Shown here: positions 1-12,839 of the stretch, piece by piece
Numbering within the stretch: the stretch's first letter is position 1
How the letters are laid out: every line of letters starts with the position of its first letter
Assembly (NCBI RefSeq): GCF_029852145.1
Contig: NC_079977.1
Coordinates: forward strand, 19,780,781 to 19,844,780
Direction: 5' to 3'
DNA: 64,000 nucleotides
Origin: Microplitis mediator
Lineage: Eukaryota > Arthropoda > Insecta > Hymenoptera > Braconidae
Translations under genes and position numbers: made by a program
Notes under the pieces: generated by a model
The model's database searches: none
What the model was told of the DNA's origin: nothing
What the model saw: the letters and a program-made list of their open reading frames with translations, nothing else

Positions 1-812
1 GGACCAAACTTATTTTTACGTATTTTGGGCCTAGGATCACAAAAATCGAGTCCATTTTGTTCAATAGTAGTGCAACCAATTGTTAATAACAATTTAATTG
101 TTCAAATCGAAGTAACTCCCAAACCGCTGGTTTGTTGGTGCAGTTTATGGGAAACAAAATCTTCAAATTGAAAAAATACACAAAAATGTCACCAAAGTGT
201 TTTTTTGTATCCCAAATATTTCGCGAGATATGATCAAAATAACGAGCCAGGCGGTCGGACCTCTCCATTTTGTAAGAGCAGCTGCCTATCGCACGCGCTC
301 TTTCCTTGCCAAATCAAGTCGTGTGCTTGATAAGCCGGAATTTCTCTTTCACATTTAAAATGATCAAAAAAAAAAAAATAAAATCGACGAAATATGTCGA
401 TACCACCAATCGACAGCATTTTTTTCGAAACGTATTTCTATCATCTCGTCAAATACATTTTTTTTTGTTTTTGTTAACTAAAGTTATAAAGAAATCGATT
501 TTTTCAAAGTCCAAAATCAATAAAATTTCTATACGAAAAATCGACAGCGTTTATTTCGAAACTGAGCGCCTGGTTTGTTTTTTCATCATATCTCGCAAAA
601 CATTTGAAATTCGAAAAGACATTATGATACCTTTTTTGTGTATTTTTTTATATTGAACATTTAGTTTTTCATAGACTGCCCCAACAAACAAGCAATTAGG
701 GATTTATTTTGCTTAAACAATTAAATTGTTATTAACCCCACTTTTGAACAAAATGGACTCGATTTTCGTGATCCTTGGTCCAAAATACGTAAGAAAAAGT
801 TCGGTCTAGCCA
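1..812. repeat. Foldback (long inverted repeat) element, left end outside the window
   Basis: Bases 1-130 reappear inverted at about 690-812: both arms carry the block around AATGGACTCGATTTT and a TACGTATTTTGG block. More diverged arm similarity continues inward to about 300 and 540. The element is short, has no coding capacity and is built like a foldback or MITE. The outer left terminus lies before base 1, so no target duplication can be read. Confidence 0.75.
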
Positions 813-861
813 AAAAAAAAAAAAAAAAATTATTTAACTTATTGCATCTTCAATTTAGAAT

Positions 862-962
862 TGAGAAAGGCAGGAGCATTCGATGATTTCGAGTTGGGTT
901 CGAACCCACGCTCTCAAAGACTGATACCTTTACGGTGCATAAGAGTACCCTACCTGGTAACC
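862..962 (-). repeat. tRNA-like SINE head
   Basis: The minus strand contains a good pol III B box (GGTTCGAACCC) and, about 50 bases upstream, a weak A-box-like stretch. It does not fold into a complete cloverleaf that I can see, so a tRNA-derived SINE fragment fits better than a tRNA gene. Confidence 0.4.
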
Positions 963-1023
963 TTATGACCTGGATGTACCCTAAATCACCACCGTCTATC
1001 TTACGGCATCTGAGCCTGATGAA

Positions 1024-1201
1024 AATCCAGCACTTGACGGATTCTGGAGATGGTAATTGGAAGAAGCGAGGGCTTACTCAACTTTTTGGCGTTACAACCC
1101 TTATTGGTAAATACAGTAAAAAAGTTGTCGATACTGTCGTAAACTCTAGTTTTTGCCAAGGTTGTAACCTGTGGAAAGGTAAGAAGAAATCTGATATTTA
1201 A
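1024..1201 (+). pseudogene. Relic of Mutator-like transposase-domain protein, middle part
   Basis: The open frame reads DGNWKKRG, then FGVTTLIGKYSKK and FCQGCNLWKGKKK. This resembles the central segment of the large Mutator-like transposase-domain proteins (Pfam-type PF20700) common in insect genomes, where a DG-x-W-x-RG motif precedes a short Cys pair. The frame stops at 1201 and neither end of the domain is present. The segment corresponds to the part missing from the internally deleted copy at 14.7-15.65 kb, so it is not a fragment of that deleted copy. Family assignment is from memory of the family's motifs. Confidence 0.5.
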
Positions 1202-1740
1202 ACTCATCAAGATTGGTCTGAGTAACATAATAGCTTAACTCTGACTTTTTAGCTGGACGAGTGGACACATGACCATTGACTTTAAAACGACGTGCAGTTG
1301 ACCACTTCGAAAAATTTAAATTGCATAGTCGTAAAATTTCCTTTGAGGGTAAGAAAGGATTATGCATAGATGTTTCAATTAATAACATATCTTCTTCGTT
1401 AGTTGTTGTTCAAGGATGGTGATCATTTTTTCGATGATCAACTAAGCCAGCTTCACCGTGTTCACCAAACTTTTTTTCCCATTAGTAAACTCTTTTTAGA
1501 TTACAGCCATCGTATTCTCCTCAGTTTGATTGATATTTAGATAATTATTAACAATTGGGTTTTTTCATAGATTAGTTGTATCGGAGCAATTACTTGTCTG
1601 ACGTAAAAAAACAACTAAGAAATGTTTCAAACATTTCTTGAAACTGCTAAATGACTATGAAGTAAAAGAAAAAATTTCAATTCGAATTAAAATAATGAAT
1701 AAATAATTAGTAAAACTAACGTCTTGTTTTATTTTTTCCA

Positions 1741-1876
1741 GAGAATTAAATACATGACTATCAAAGAAAGACTGGGGCAGGATTGGCTTTTTTTTTATAT
1801 GTTTAGATTTCATAAAGATCAATATTTTCAAAAAATTAAAGATGCTGAAGATGCTATTGACGATGAAGATGAATAA
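1741..1876 (+). CDS. Candidate 3' terminal exon of an unknown gene
   Basis: A strong acceptor (pyrimidine tract ending in TTTTTTCCAG) is followed by 44 open codons and a stop. An AATAAA-type polyadenylation signal overlaps the stop. The peptide contains KERLGQDWLFFYMFRFHKDQ and ends in an acidic tail rich in D and E. Nothing upstream in the window is a convincing partner exon; earlier exons could lie left of base 1 or be absent. I do not recognise the protein. It could equally be a captured fragment inside a repeat. Confidence 0.25.
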
Positions 1877-1968
1877 TAAAATTTCACTTTTTTTTCATTT
1901 AATTTTAAGTTTTCTAATTAATATTTGTTGTTTTAACATATTTTAAATTTTAAATTGATATTAATAAT

Positions 1969-1969
<1 letters not shown>

Positions 1970-2021
<52 letters not shown>
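1970..2021. repeat. (AAT)n microsatellite
   Basis: About 17 uninterrupted AAT trinucleotides directly follow AT-rich sequence. Confidence 0.95.
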
Positions 2022-3062
2022 CATATATCTTGAATTTTCCAAATCATTATCTGTCGCTTACTTGTCATTTTATTACGTAAACAAATAACGTAATTATAAA
2101 TAAAAAATGGTAAATAATTATAATAGATAACTAAAAAAGAATAATAATATTCCAAGCAAAGCATTGATACCATTAGGTCAATAATCAAAAAATTTTTCAA
2201 CTGTTGCAACAAAATCCAAATTCGATATCTTAACAGAATCTAAAACCAGCGGAAATCCAAGCTGATGAGTTGTCTTTCGTCTTTGCAAGTCTTTCATATG
2301 TGAACAGTCTCTACAAATAAGGGGTGCACGGATATCAATGACAGCTAGTTTCATTGGCAGGTCTTAAATAGTCGGCACTGACTTTTTATCAGACTCTCCG
2401 TAATGAAATGCTTTATGATTCGGTGACAAACGGACATACCAAAATGTATTTTTTATTGATCCCCGACCCGAAAGTACGGATCTCCTGGCTGCTTTTTGCT
2501 CCAGAAAGAACAACTTATGTGGCTTACACGAATTACAGCGCGCTCTGGTGGACTACGTTTTTTTCTGGCTCGGTCGTGTAACTATATTCACAAGCGCGCC
2601 CAAGCGCGAATTTTTAGAAGTATGTGCTACTGGAGAAGAATTTTCAACTTTTGAGAATGTTTCCTATTTCGGAATTCCAACTGGATTAAATCGATTTCAA
2701 AAAATTTTTTTTGATATCGATAACTATAATACATTGTATGATTGCAGATTGCAACATTTAAATAAAGGAAAGAAAACGAAATTCGAAATCAACTTTTTCA
2801 ATTTAGGTGACAGTTTGATTAAAAAATTTTGTTGCCATACTCGGAAAATATAGATGTCTCTCAACACGATTACGATAAACATTTGTAATATTCATTGATT
2901 CGAAGAAGTGCAGCATAGAAGATATTAAAAGCTAATTTCTACTTGGCGGTAATTATTATCGTTGAATATAACAATGGTCCCCTAATAAAGTTGCAGACCT
3001 GCTACCCCACCGATGATAATTCTTCGACTGGGCCATAGGATCCACGTTTTTTGATACTTCTT
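2022..3062. other. Intergenic, no firm gene
   Basis: This is the 3' flank of the EB-1 gene. A plus-strand open frame at 2548-2853 (101 codons, first codon ATG, containing FENVSYFGIPTGLNRFQK) has no recognisable domain and no clear splice partners. I treat it as unexplained rather than as a gene. Confidence 0.5.
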
Positions 3063-6000
3063 TTAGTTAATTGGTACACATCGATTGTTAGCGATAGCAA
3101 TGGAATTATGTTTGCATTGACACCGGAAATAACTGCAAACAGAGTTATCAGCCACACATTGATCATTTCTCCAACATAATCCGTTCAAAAGAGGCAGACA
3201 TGTTGATAAACTGACTTGCATATTATTTAAAGCACATACACATTTTCCTTCTTTTGAACAAGATGAATGCCATGAATCACTGCATTCCGTCTTATCATTA
3301 CAAGAACTCAACGAGCGGGCTGTAATAAACGATTAGTAATTAAATAAATTTGATTATCCAATTCTTTGAAGAATTTTACAATTCCCAACCTTAACATTGA
3401 TAGAGTTGTACTTACTTTTAACACATTGGTTCACGGATACTGCTGTGTAATTACTCTTACAATGACATTGATTATCAAAACAACGGGATGAATCAATATA
3501 ACAGTCTCGATCTTTTGAACAAAATCCATTGATAGTTGGTACACAATGTAGCTTATCCAACGCAAAATGGTTTATCTCACAAATACATACATTATATGCT
3601 GAGCATCTTGATTTATTAATATGCCTACAATCCTTGTCTGTTGCACATGGTTTGCCCAGCGTAGCTGAATAAGGTATTAATTAAGATTTCGAACGTTAAA
3701 CACTAGAAATAATTCAATACTACTGTCATGATTGGAGATCGTAATGGGCGTAGGTACAAATTTCGTATAAAAGTATTGAATAAAAGGGTTCTTACATTGA
3801 TCAATGACCGATCCTATGACCTGGGCTCATGTGACCAAATGCTCAGTTTATTCTATTTTATATTTTAATTGCGCCTACACAATATTGTTGAAGACAATAT
3901 TGATAAATCCCAAAGCGATTTTCAATTTATGAATTTGACTTATTTGATTTCACAATCAAACGTCAAGTAGTAATCGTAAGATTGTGTTCCCCCTACTATG
4001 TCCCCCCTCTGAGCGACTAAACAGGTCGAAAATAATGGATTAAGGAAGGTGGGCTGCTGAAATGCCTCGCGAAGCTAGTATCTTATCGCTAAAGTAAAAT
4101 TGTCTGAGAAATAATGTTTTTCAAATGTTTATGTTCACGAGTTATTATTTACTGAGGCTCAAACATACTCAAAATACAAAAGGGTTACAAGTATTTAAAA
4201 CAAACAATGTAAAATAAAATTTTTCATGCACATGGTTTACAGTCAGTTTCAAATATAAAAAAAAATTAAAATACCAAACAATGGTTACAATGGTTATAAC
4301 TTACCCTAAACAGGCTTAGGGAGGTATCAGGACTTTTAGCAGTAACATAGGACACTTTTCACACGCGTTCTCGCGGCTAATTAATTTTTTTTCCGTGTAG
4401 TTATGTATGAAAATTAATAATTATACTCACTTAGTTCACATGTGTGAGGAGAAGTCTGCCAGTATGCAGAGTTACAAACACATCTATTGAAAACACATAT
4501 TGAATTATTAGCATAACATTCTTCTTTTTTCAAACAATAACCATTTAAAAGTGTTGCACACTTTATATTATTCAGTGGCATATAATTGTTTTTACAAACA
4601 CATTTTCTCTCATAACACTCTTGTCTTACGTTTATACAGTCAGAATCTTTGTTACAGCTTTCTAAATGCACAGTCAAAAAAAATACAAAAGCATCAATGA
4701 ACATTATTATTTTTAAGAGATATAGGAAAATTAAAGTGCATAAAAATAAATTAATTCGGCAGAAGCTCGGATAGCTCAAGATGGTTCTGTTGCGTTAAAC
4801 GATTTTTCAAAAAATTTCAACAAAATCTCTTGATAGTTATTTTATTTATTGCAAGTAATATAAGCTTATTTCGATTAAACGCGACCACCTTAATTTTTGG
4901 AAAAACGGTGTCAAAGTTTTTATGAGTCGAAATCAAACAAGTAATTGAAGCCTCCAATGCTACGTAAGGGCAAAGGAGTCAAAATTATCATTCTAAGCAT
5001 TATGACCCGGGAAAAAAAATTATATACAATTAGATATAATCTTATATAATTATAGAAATATTTCCAATTTAATAATATAAAAATATATATAATCATATAT
5101 ATTTATACTTCGGTCGAAACTTTTTTATATATAATTATATAAAATTTTATATAATTCAGTTCTAAGAAATTCTATCTAATGGCAATTTCTGAGTGAATAT
5201 TAAGATGTGCGGGTGTGTGAATCATAATATTTTGTGAAATAATTTAGATACGATCAAATAATGTAGGATTATTCGGAATAAATTTCTGACTACTGTTTAG
5301 CGGGAACTAATGTTGTCAACAGCACTGAGACATGTGACTGAAAGCAACAGTTCCTATCCAGCTCAGGAATAGTTACTATGCTGGATGAAAATGGAACGCA
5401 TTCTTCCGGGGAGTTTTTCGTATCTCCACACAGGACCTATACCTATTTTATATAGTAATACATTAACTGCTGAAAGAAACTTGTATTATCTGGAAAGCGA
5501 ATGGTGACCGTGTACAAGATAACCAGTCTTGTTTTCAGCATAATGTGTTACACTGTAATGATTGCTATGTTGGATCATACTTAGCCGTATGTAAAAACGA
5601 CCCATACCTATTATAACGAGAACTAGTAATGTGCTAATATTGATTTTTACATACTTTATGACCATTATTGTGTAGCACAGTAACCATTTCTATCTATTTT
5701 CTTCCGTGTAGACAAATCTGGTTACGTTCAGAGTGATCTACCAAAAACTAGCCAAGCCTATGCCCGATTCTGTTGTCATCTGAATTCCCGAAAGACATGA
5801 TTAAGTCTACATTGACACCCATATCCGGAACATTCAGAATTATCCGGTAGACATAATTAATTATTACCTGTTTTGATGAATGCTGGTGCGCATGTTGAAT
5901 TGTCTATAGTATAACGATGATAAGCACATATACATTTTTTATCGTCAGAACATTTCGAATAGCTTATAAATCTGTCACAATATGAAGTATGTTCGCAAGC

Positions 6001-9000
6001 CATGCCTAAGTATGCTGCACAATGAAAAATGAATAAAAATAATTTTAAGATGTGATTAACGATTAATTTAAATACTAATATTAATTGTTACTAATTTATC
6101 ATTGAGTATAAATGATTAATTATGAGATGATGAACAAGTTTAGTTGTAATAGGGATTACTTGTTCCTAATAAGTTTCAATGATGTTTTTGAATATTTCCA
6201 TTTTAAAATAAGTGCATTTTAACACCACTTATTTAACAGATAACAAATAGCATAAAATTCGGATTATAAATATATTTAATTCTTACGTTTTCTACATTCA
6301 ATATTCGAAATAGTTTCAAAAAGTGGTTTGCATTGACACTCGTTATTGATACATACTGAGTACTCAACTCTACACTCGTTATCTGTATGACAATATAAAT
6401 TCAATAGTGCTAAGCATGATGTTCGATTTTCGATGGCCAGTGTGTTTAATAAGCAACTACAGGTTTTGTTTCGTGAACAATAAGAAAATTTTATTGTGCC
6501 ACAATCGGAATCAGTTTTACAGGGTGATCCTATTGCTGAAATGTCGACATTGAATATTAGTTAAATATTATAATACTTTTAGTTTAGGTACTTATTTACT
6601 TACTTAGTATGCATTGATTATCGGATTGTTGCAAATAATTCTCATTGCATTGACACTCATTAGCAATACAAGAAGAATGATCAGTTGCACATGTTTCGTT
6701 TAACCAACAAAATGATCCCAATGCTGGTTGACAATATGTGTTATTCACCATAAAATAATTCGATCTACAGACACAAACCTCATCTTTCGAACACTTTGCA
6801 TGCAAAATGTTACTGCAATGTTCATCGCTTTCACAGGAATTTCCTAATGTATCTGCATTTTAAATAAAATTAGTTCAGGTCTTCAAATTTACATTTTCGT
6901 TAGTGATTATTAAATCATATTAATTATAACAACTAAATAATTGTATGTCTTTGTTTATTTTAATAAACGTATCAGTCTAAAAAAGTTAATATATTCCGAT
7001 AAATAATTTTTGTCAAAATCATAACCAAGGGTTGAAATAGTATATTACACTACAAGGACAGAAAATTGGAGATTCCTGCACTGCGGCATTCGGAAGATAT
7101 CCTCTGAACTTAGATTTTCAACAAAATTTTAGACCATTTAGTCAAATAAACTCTAAGATATTGAAGATATACGAAAAACAAAAAATTTTTTTTTTCGTTC
7201 TTTTTGGATATTGTGAAAACTGTTGGATCGATCAATTCCAAAATCTAATCAGCTCTAGAACTCGATAAAAGCTTTCGATTGCCACCAAGAACGTCTCAAT
7301 CAGATAATCCGTTCAAAAGATATCGTCGACGAAAGAAACAGTAGAAACCGGTTTTTTGCAAATATCGTCGAAACGACTAAACCGATCATTCCAAAAATTT
7401 TATCAGCTCTAGACCTCAATAAAACGCGCCGATTGCCATCTCAACCGTCTTAATCGGATAATCCGTTTGAGAGATATCGTCGACGAAAGAATGAAAAAAA
7501 ATCGTTTTTTTTTTCGTTTTTCGTGAATATTTCGAAAACTATCGAATCGATCAATTCCAAAATCTAATCAGCTCTAGAACTCGATAAAATCATTCAATTG
7601 CTGCCAAGAACGTCCCAATCAGATAATCCGTTCGAGAGATATCGTCAACGGAATAATAAATGTTAAATCAATATCTGTTTTTTTCATTTGTTATGTCTAA
7701 ATAAATTTTTTTTATTTTAATAATTATTTAAAATAATTATTTCTGAGCTCCTCTTTGCAAAGCGCGCGAAAACGCAGCGTCAGCTTTTTCACCATTTTAT
7801 GCGGCAAAAAATAGTGGGAAGACAACTGCAATAAGTTTAACGAATAAACAATAAACTGTCGTCACTTTACACCAATGACGATAATTATAAATTCCCCATC
7901 AAATTGCCAAGCAAAGTTTATAAAAAGCCTGAGCACCCATAGCTCAGGGCTAGTCGGTTCTTAAAACTTACGGTCCGCGAATATTCGAACGTCGAGATTT
8001 TGTGCACTCTTATTGCAGAAATCCGCCCTAGCCGTTGAAAAGTCAATAAGAGAATTCTTAATATTTTCAACCTAAACCTTATTGCAGGAATCCGCTTCGG
8101 CGTTGAATCATCATTGAGGCACTTCTTAATTTATCTAGACTAATTCTTATTGCAGGAATCCGCCCTAGGCGTAGAATAATCAGTAAGGCATTTAAAACTA
8201 AAATCTTTTGTATCCAATTATTGCAGGAATTCGCTTCGGCGTTGAATAATCAGTAATTGAATTCAAATTATTATTGAAAATCCTCGAATATTGATCAAAA
8301 AATTCGATCTGACGCAACCGTGGTAAACGTGCGTCTAGTACAATATTTGTCGGATTTTAAAAACTATCCGGTACGATCGAACCAGTGACGCAAATCACGT
8401 GAATTTGCGATTCCATCTCGTGCCGAGTTAGTTTGCGCATAGGGCTGGCTCGCAGGTTCAACTGATAGACAGATTTTTTATTTTTAAATTCTTTTTAAGG
8501 TTCAAACTGTATTTCTTTCTCTAGACAAGTATTTATACTTTTGTATTACTCACGAAAAAACTTTCAAGGTGTATTAATTCATTTCCTTCACGATTAGCTT
8601 GATCACTAATTGTTATTTAATAAAAAAAAAATTTGTATTTCTTGTTTGTCATTATTTTTAACCGAAAAACGTGTTTTTTATTTTTTTAGATTATAGGTAG
8701 TTTTGATTTATTTCAAAAATTTATCAATTAAAAATTAAATTCTTATTTTCGAATATTTCTAGTGGCCAAATTTGACCCAGCCGAAAAATTGATAAGTGGA
8801 TTGAATTTTTTATAATTTGATGGTTAAAATATGATAAAATAATTATTCAGAATTTTCGGCTAGTCCATTTTGTCTTGAAAGTCATGCGTAGAGCTAAAAA
8901 TTCGCAAATGTATCGAATTTATAGTAGTTAGAAGAAAAAAAAATCTAGGCGTCGGTTGGCCCTGCAGGCCAGCCCTAAAACTTCCCGCTGTTTTCGAGCT

Positions 9001-9855
9001 CTAAAAGATCGAAAACATTAGTGTAAATACATTTCTGAGTTCTTCGACCCGTTCTGATAAAGTCTAAAGCGGATTTTGAAATCATTTGGTTCAGTTATTT
9101 CAAAGATATTTGCAAAAAACCGTTTTTCACCATTTCTTTCTCCCGCGATAACTCTCGAACTCATAATTCGATTGAGATGTCTAAGGCGGCAATCGACGCG
9201 TTTTGTGAAGTTCTAAAGCTGAATAGATTTTGAAGTCGATCGTATAAGTCGTTTCTGAGAAATCAATAAAAAACTGAGAAAAAAATTTTTTTTTTCATAA
9301 TTCCCCAATATTTTCGAGTTTACTTGATCGAATGATCTGAAATTCTCAGAAAAGTTAATGGCCGACAAGCTCTATCGATTGCTACCTTAACCATCCAAAT
9401 CGATTCATTATTCAAAAAGTTATAGACCGGTCACACACACACATACAGACAGTCGGACCCCATTCTGAAAATAGTTAGAATAGCTTCCTAGGATCTCAAA
9501 ACGTCGACATCTGATGAAATTTCGATTCTCGCAAATCGGGGTGCAAACAATAACTTCCTGAATTTTTTGAAATTCGTCGATTTTCTTAGCGGGAAGTTAA
9601 AAAAAATTTTTATTGATCAAATTATTAGGGTACTCAAAATTGAGTGTCGTTTAGCAATTTAATCACAACTTTGATAAGAGAACTGAATCAACACATTTTC
9701 TTTTTCAGTGTGATCTTCAATAATAAATATCAATTACCTCTTCGGTCACGTGATAACTCTGTATTATTACGTAGCCTAAGTCCACTTGTTTGTGTTATAA
9801 ATATAAACAACAAAATTAATTTTAAAGCATTTATTCCCAAAATTTTATCAGACAT
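3063..9855 (-). CDS. EB-1: secreted multi-module cysteine-rich (EB-like) protein, 7 exons, 499 aa
   Basis: Minus-strand exons: 9738-9855 (leader), 6604-6852, 6287-6535, 5868-6014, 4431-4661, 3416-3664 and 3063-3319 (stop TAA at 3063-3065). All junctions are GT-AG and phase 1, and the spliced length is exactly 500 codons. The leader encodes a signal peptide and a propeptide ending RDRR. The rest is 11 copies of a six-cysteine module (spacing C..C..C..CxC..C), two per exon except the 147-bp exon, which holds one; there are 66 cysteines. This resembles EB-type modules of extracellular arthropod and nematode proteins. No membrane segment is visible, so a secreted product is expected. Function is unknown; adhesion, immune binding or a venom or saliva role are guesses. 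The nearest relative is the tandem copy EB-2. An ATG with a hydrophobic stretch before the 4431-4661 exon is intronic, because the acceptor TTTAG sits at the same place in EB-2. Confidence 0.85.
7040..7660. repeat. R1-related repeat, three tandem units of about 180 bp
   Basis: The blocks ATCAGCTCTAGA and GATATCGTCGACG return three times at about 180-bp spacing. The same unit occurs, inverted, inside the R1 copies near 9.1, 13.9 and 24.8 kb. The sequence lies in the first intron of EB-1 and is non-coding. Confidence 0.7.
7936..8300 (+). repeat. tRNA-like head followed by four about 70-bp tandem repeats
   Basis: TAGCTCAGGGCTAG resembles a pol III A box, and ATTCGAAC some 45 bases later resembles a B box. 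After it, TTATTGCAGGAATCCGC-type units recur near 8009, 8078, 8148 and 8217. A SINE with a tandemly repeated tail is the simplest reading. Confidence 0.5.
8935..9602 (+). repeat. R1 dispersed repeat, copy A
   Basis: The left end carries GGCCAGCCCTAAAACTTCCC and the right end TTAGCGGGAAGTTAAAAAA. A run of CACACACACATACAGACA lies near the right end. The same architecture occurs at 13736-16472, 24598-25400 and 37165-37490. Around 9386 the copy holds an uninterrupted TTAA, which in copy B is the insertion site of a TIR element. Confidence 0.8.
9738..9855 (-). CDS. Prepro-leader exon of EB-1
   Basis: This is a 118-bp first exon of 39 codons plus one base. Its hydrophobic core reads ALKLILLFIFI. 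The sequon NNT follows, then SRDRR at the very end, and the donor GTAATT comes one base later. Three other exons in the window (27437-27554, 41017-41134, 47496-47613) have the same length, phase and layout. Confidence 0.88.
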
Positions 9856-9900
9856 TTTATTTTTTTATTAATAATTTATTAAATTGGTTAATATAATTTA

Positions 9901-11390
9901 CCGATGTTGATTAACACTAACTCAAATTATAAATGAAGAGATCATAGATACATACATACACACACAGTAGAATTCCATTATGTCAGATAAAATTGAATCC
10001 GAACTTCCCCTCAATTTAGACCCCCACGACGAGCTACGCTATCTCCCACTCAATGCGATATTTTTTTATGTGTTTGAGTAATTTTATGTATGGATAAATA
10101 CATCAACGTCAAAATAATTACGATTTTTATAATTTTTAAATTTAATTACCTTTTAATAAGTTTTTAATTTATTACTCCACAAAATAGATAATTGATTTTT
10201 CAAAAATGTCTTCTTTGGAATTAAAACTAACTTAAATCTTTTACTTCAAAGTTAACAATGAATATTACTGCTTAACAATTGATTATTACTGCCAATTTGA
10301 ATCTGACCCTCAAGGAAATGCTCAATGCTACTCATAGATGAATGGCTATTCGGTTGAGGCTTAATCTAGTATCTGAAGGGAGCAAAGTTAATAGAGAAGT
10401 TTTTTGAATAACTAAAACTGGCCAGAAAAAACTTTGTCTTATGGAAGTCAAAAGGGTACAGGATTTTGTTTAGTGTGATGTTATGCAGACATTTATACCA
10501 GCAGAACATAAGTGGTCCCCAAAAATGCATTTTAATTTCCGATTAATTCACTAATTTATCAAGCAAAGGAGCTGCTACAGAATGCCAACATGAACCGGGA
10601 CAATTTATTTCAAACATTTTCCTTTTAGGCATTATAACGTCGATATTGTTCTGGTCTTGTAATATTTTGAAAAAATATTATAAGACCGGAATTGGCGTCG
10701 GAATTGGTAGTAGGGATTTATAGGTGTGAACGATGTGTGTATTTATACACTAAGACTTACACACTGCCGGACACACAAGTATAAAAAGTTTTTTATAAGA
10801 GAAGCTACAAAGCAGATATAGTTAACAATAAAATAGAAAAAGCGTCGAAGTGATAAAAATCAAGGGTATATATTGTACGTGTAGTCGTGTGAGTTATCAT
10901 AATTTTCACCATTCGGAATCGACAAGGAGGGCGTGGATGAAAAAAATAGATGACTAGTGTGTGTACATCTGATATATATACATACATGCGATGATAGTGT
11001 TGATAAAAATTACTACAGTAAACACAATTAAATTTGCGCATTAAAAACAATTCGAGGTTTTACCACCAGATGTCATGTCCCATTTGGTCTGCGTCCAAAA
11101 CTTATAATCATCAGAAAACTATTAGTTTAGTCCAATTATTTACTAATTGAAACAGAAAAAATCTACAAAAACATCACTTCAGTGATAATATCAATATATT
11201 TTTTATTTGTCAAGGTCTTTCTTTGTTCCCGATCAACAAAAGTGAATACCCGAAATTTATTCTTTATCACTAAATCGTTAAAAAATGCCCGGAGGACTTT
11301 TGGTTAGTTAGATAATGTACTATTTCAACGTTATTTCAATCGATGATCGTCAATTCTCAATAATTTTATAAAAAAAATATGTGAGACACA
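9901..11390 (-). promoter_or_regulatory. 5' flank of EB-1, shared with EB-2 and SPH-1
   Basis: Bases 9901-9938 carry a core-like block (minus strand ATTTATAATTTGAG, then TTAGTGTTAATC). It matches blocks upstream of all three other leader exons. Further upstream, 10850-11390 matches 27700-28270 and 41300-42010, for example ACCACCAGATGTCATGTCCC and TTCTTTGTTCCCGATCA. Bases 9960-10800 have no counterpart there and look like an insertion. No transcription start could be fixed. Confidence 0.65.
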
Positions 11391-11858
11391 CCAACATATA
11401 ATCACGGAAGATGTAGAGAATTTCATTGGTTGGTGTAAGGAGGGCAAAAATATCCGTCAGCGGTAACACCAGTGAGAAAAAAATATATAGTGGGTTATAT
11501 AAAAAAAATTACTGTTGATTATTACTTTTCATTAATTATAAATGAAAACGATAAGGGATTACAATAGTGAAAATCATAAGGGACTTGAGACCCTGTACAA
11601 CAGCTGGATGTCTATGAGAAATCTATTATAAATCATATGATGTAAATTTTAAAATTGATAACTGAACTAAATTAAACGAATAAACTCGATTGTTACCAAA
11701 TGAATTTAATAATCGACGAAGATGAGAATTCAAACACTTCTTACATAAAGTAGCATTACTTCCTGTTTTAATTCTAATAATCATAATAGATTGTACAGTT
11801 GTAATTTGCAAGAGTAATTCATTCATTGTTTTTATATATCAAGCGATTAATGTAATAT

Positions 11859-12466
11859 AAGGTACCGGTGGGTAATAAGACCTAGCTTAGGGAGATTTTG
11901 AATAAAATCGAAAATATTGCATTTAATTATCGAAATGTATCATTAATCTTTATTTCAATACATTAACTATAAAATATAATGAAGTAATGATAATTTATAC
12001 CACAAACGAACAAAAAATTAAACTTTTACAAAAACCATGCGAATAGGCCTTATTTTACTACGGTAGGATAATAAGGCCTAGGGGTTAATCAAACTGGAAT
12101 AGTTTAATTATACTTAATACAATTGGTATTAGAGATGAATCATCACTCAAATTTAGCAACAATACTTTTATGAAGACAGATGACTAGATTGCTTTGCTCA
12201 ACAGCACTTAAAACTATCAGTATCCTTTTCAAGAGTCAGAAGACTAGATTGTTTTTTATGATTTCTTCTGCGCTACGACATCATATGACGGATGATGAAA
12301 TATAGAAGACAGGAAACGTAGTATCGGGACTCTATAAACTTGTCGTAGCATCTCTATGCAAGACCCTTCTACTAGAGTAGCCTTTAGCGGAGGCGGTTAT
12401 TTTAAATATCATATCTGTCTACTAGGCCTTATTACCCGACAGGCCTCATTACCCGCGGGTACCTTA
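11859..12466. mobile_element. MITE with 24-bp terminal inverted repeats
   Basis: The left end AAGGTACCGGTGGGTAATAA is matched by the inverted right end TTACCCGCGGGTACCTT. A second internal TAATAAGGCCTA block appears in both arms. There is no coding capacity. Confidence 0.8.
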
Positions 12467-12839
12467 CTTTTTAATAAATACCTACTAATTGCTTTTTAAT
12501 ATTTTGTGTTTAAATCTATTTAAAAGTTCGGTCAAATTGTTCGGGCGAGAACTAAAAATAATTGTTTTATAAATTGATTCGAGTTTAATAATAAACTGTA
12601 TTGTTGCTTGATTATAATGAATTCGGAGTGAACTCAGATTTGTAGCTTTTCGAAGTGGACTGTATGCGTGACTTTGATGTTGATGAATACTCAGCGTGAT
12701 GATAAGCACAGCGACAGATCTGATGATGCAGAGTGATGGTTTGTAGTCTCGTACAAGCTCTTTTAAATCTCGTGCGTTCTCGTTCAAACTCGTACTAACC
12801 CGCTCAATTCTCGTAATTTCTCGTTCGCAGTGATTAAGC
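12467..12839. other. Intergenic, no gene seen
   Basis: AT-rich sequence with a stretch of repeated CTCGT-type words near 12745-12830 (CTCGTAC, CTCGTGC, CTCGTTC). There is no supported open frame. Confidence 0.5.

Noticed and set aside
306..656. 116-codon plus-strand frame
   Set aside because: It lies wholly within the foldback at 1-812 and has no protein-like features.
4414..4779. Apparent complete small gene with its own signal peptide
   Set aside because: The hydrophobic start lies upstream of an acceptor (TGTGCATTTAG) that is conserved in EB-2, and the exon phase fits the EB-1 chain. The apparent start is intronic.
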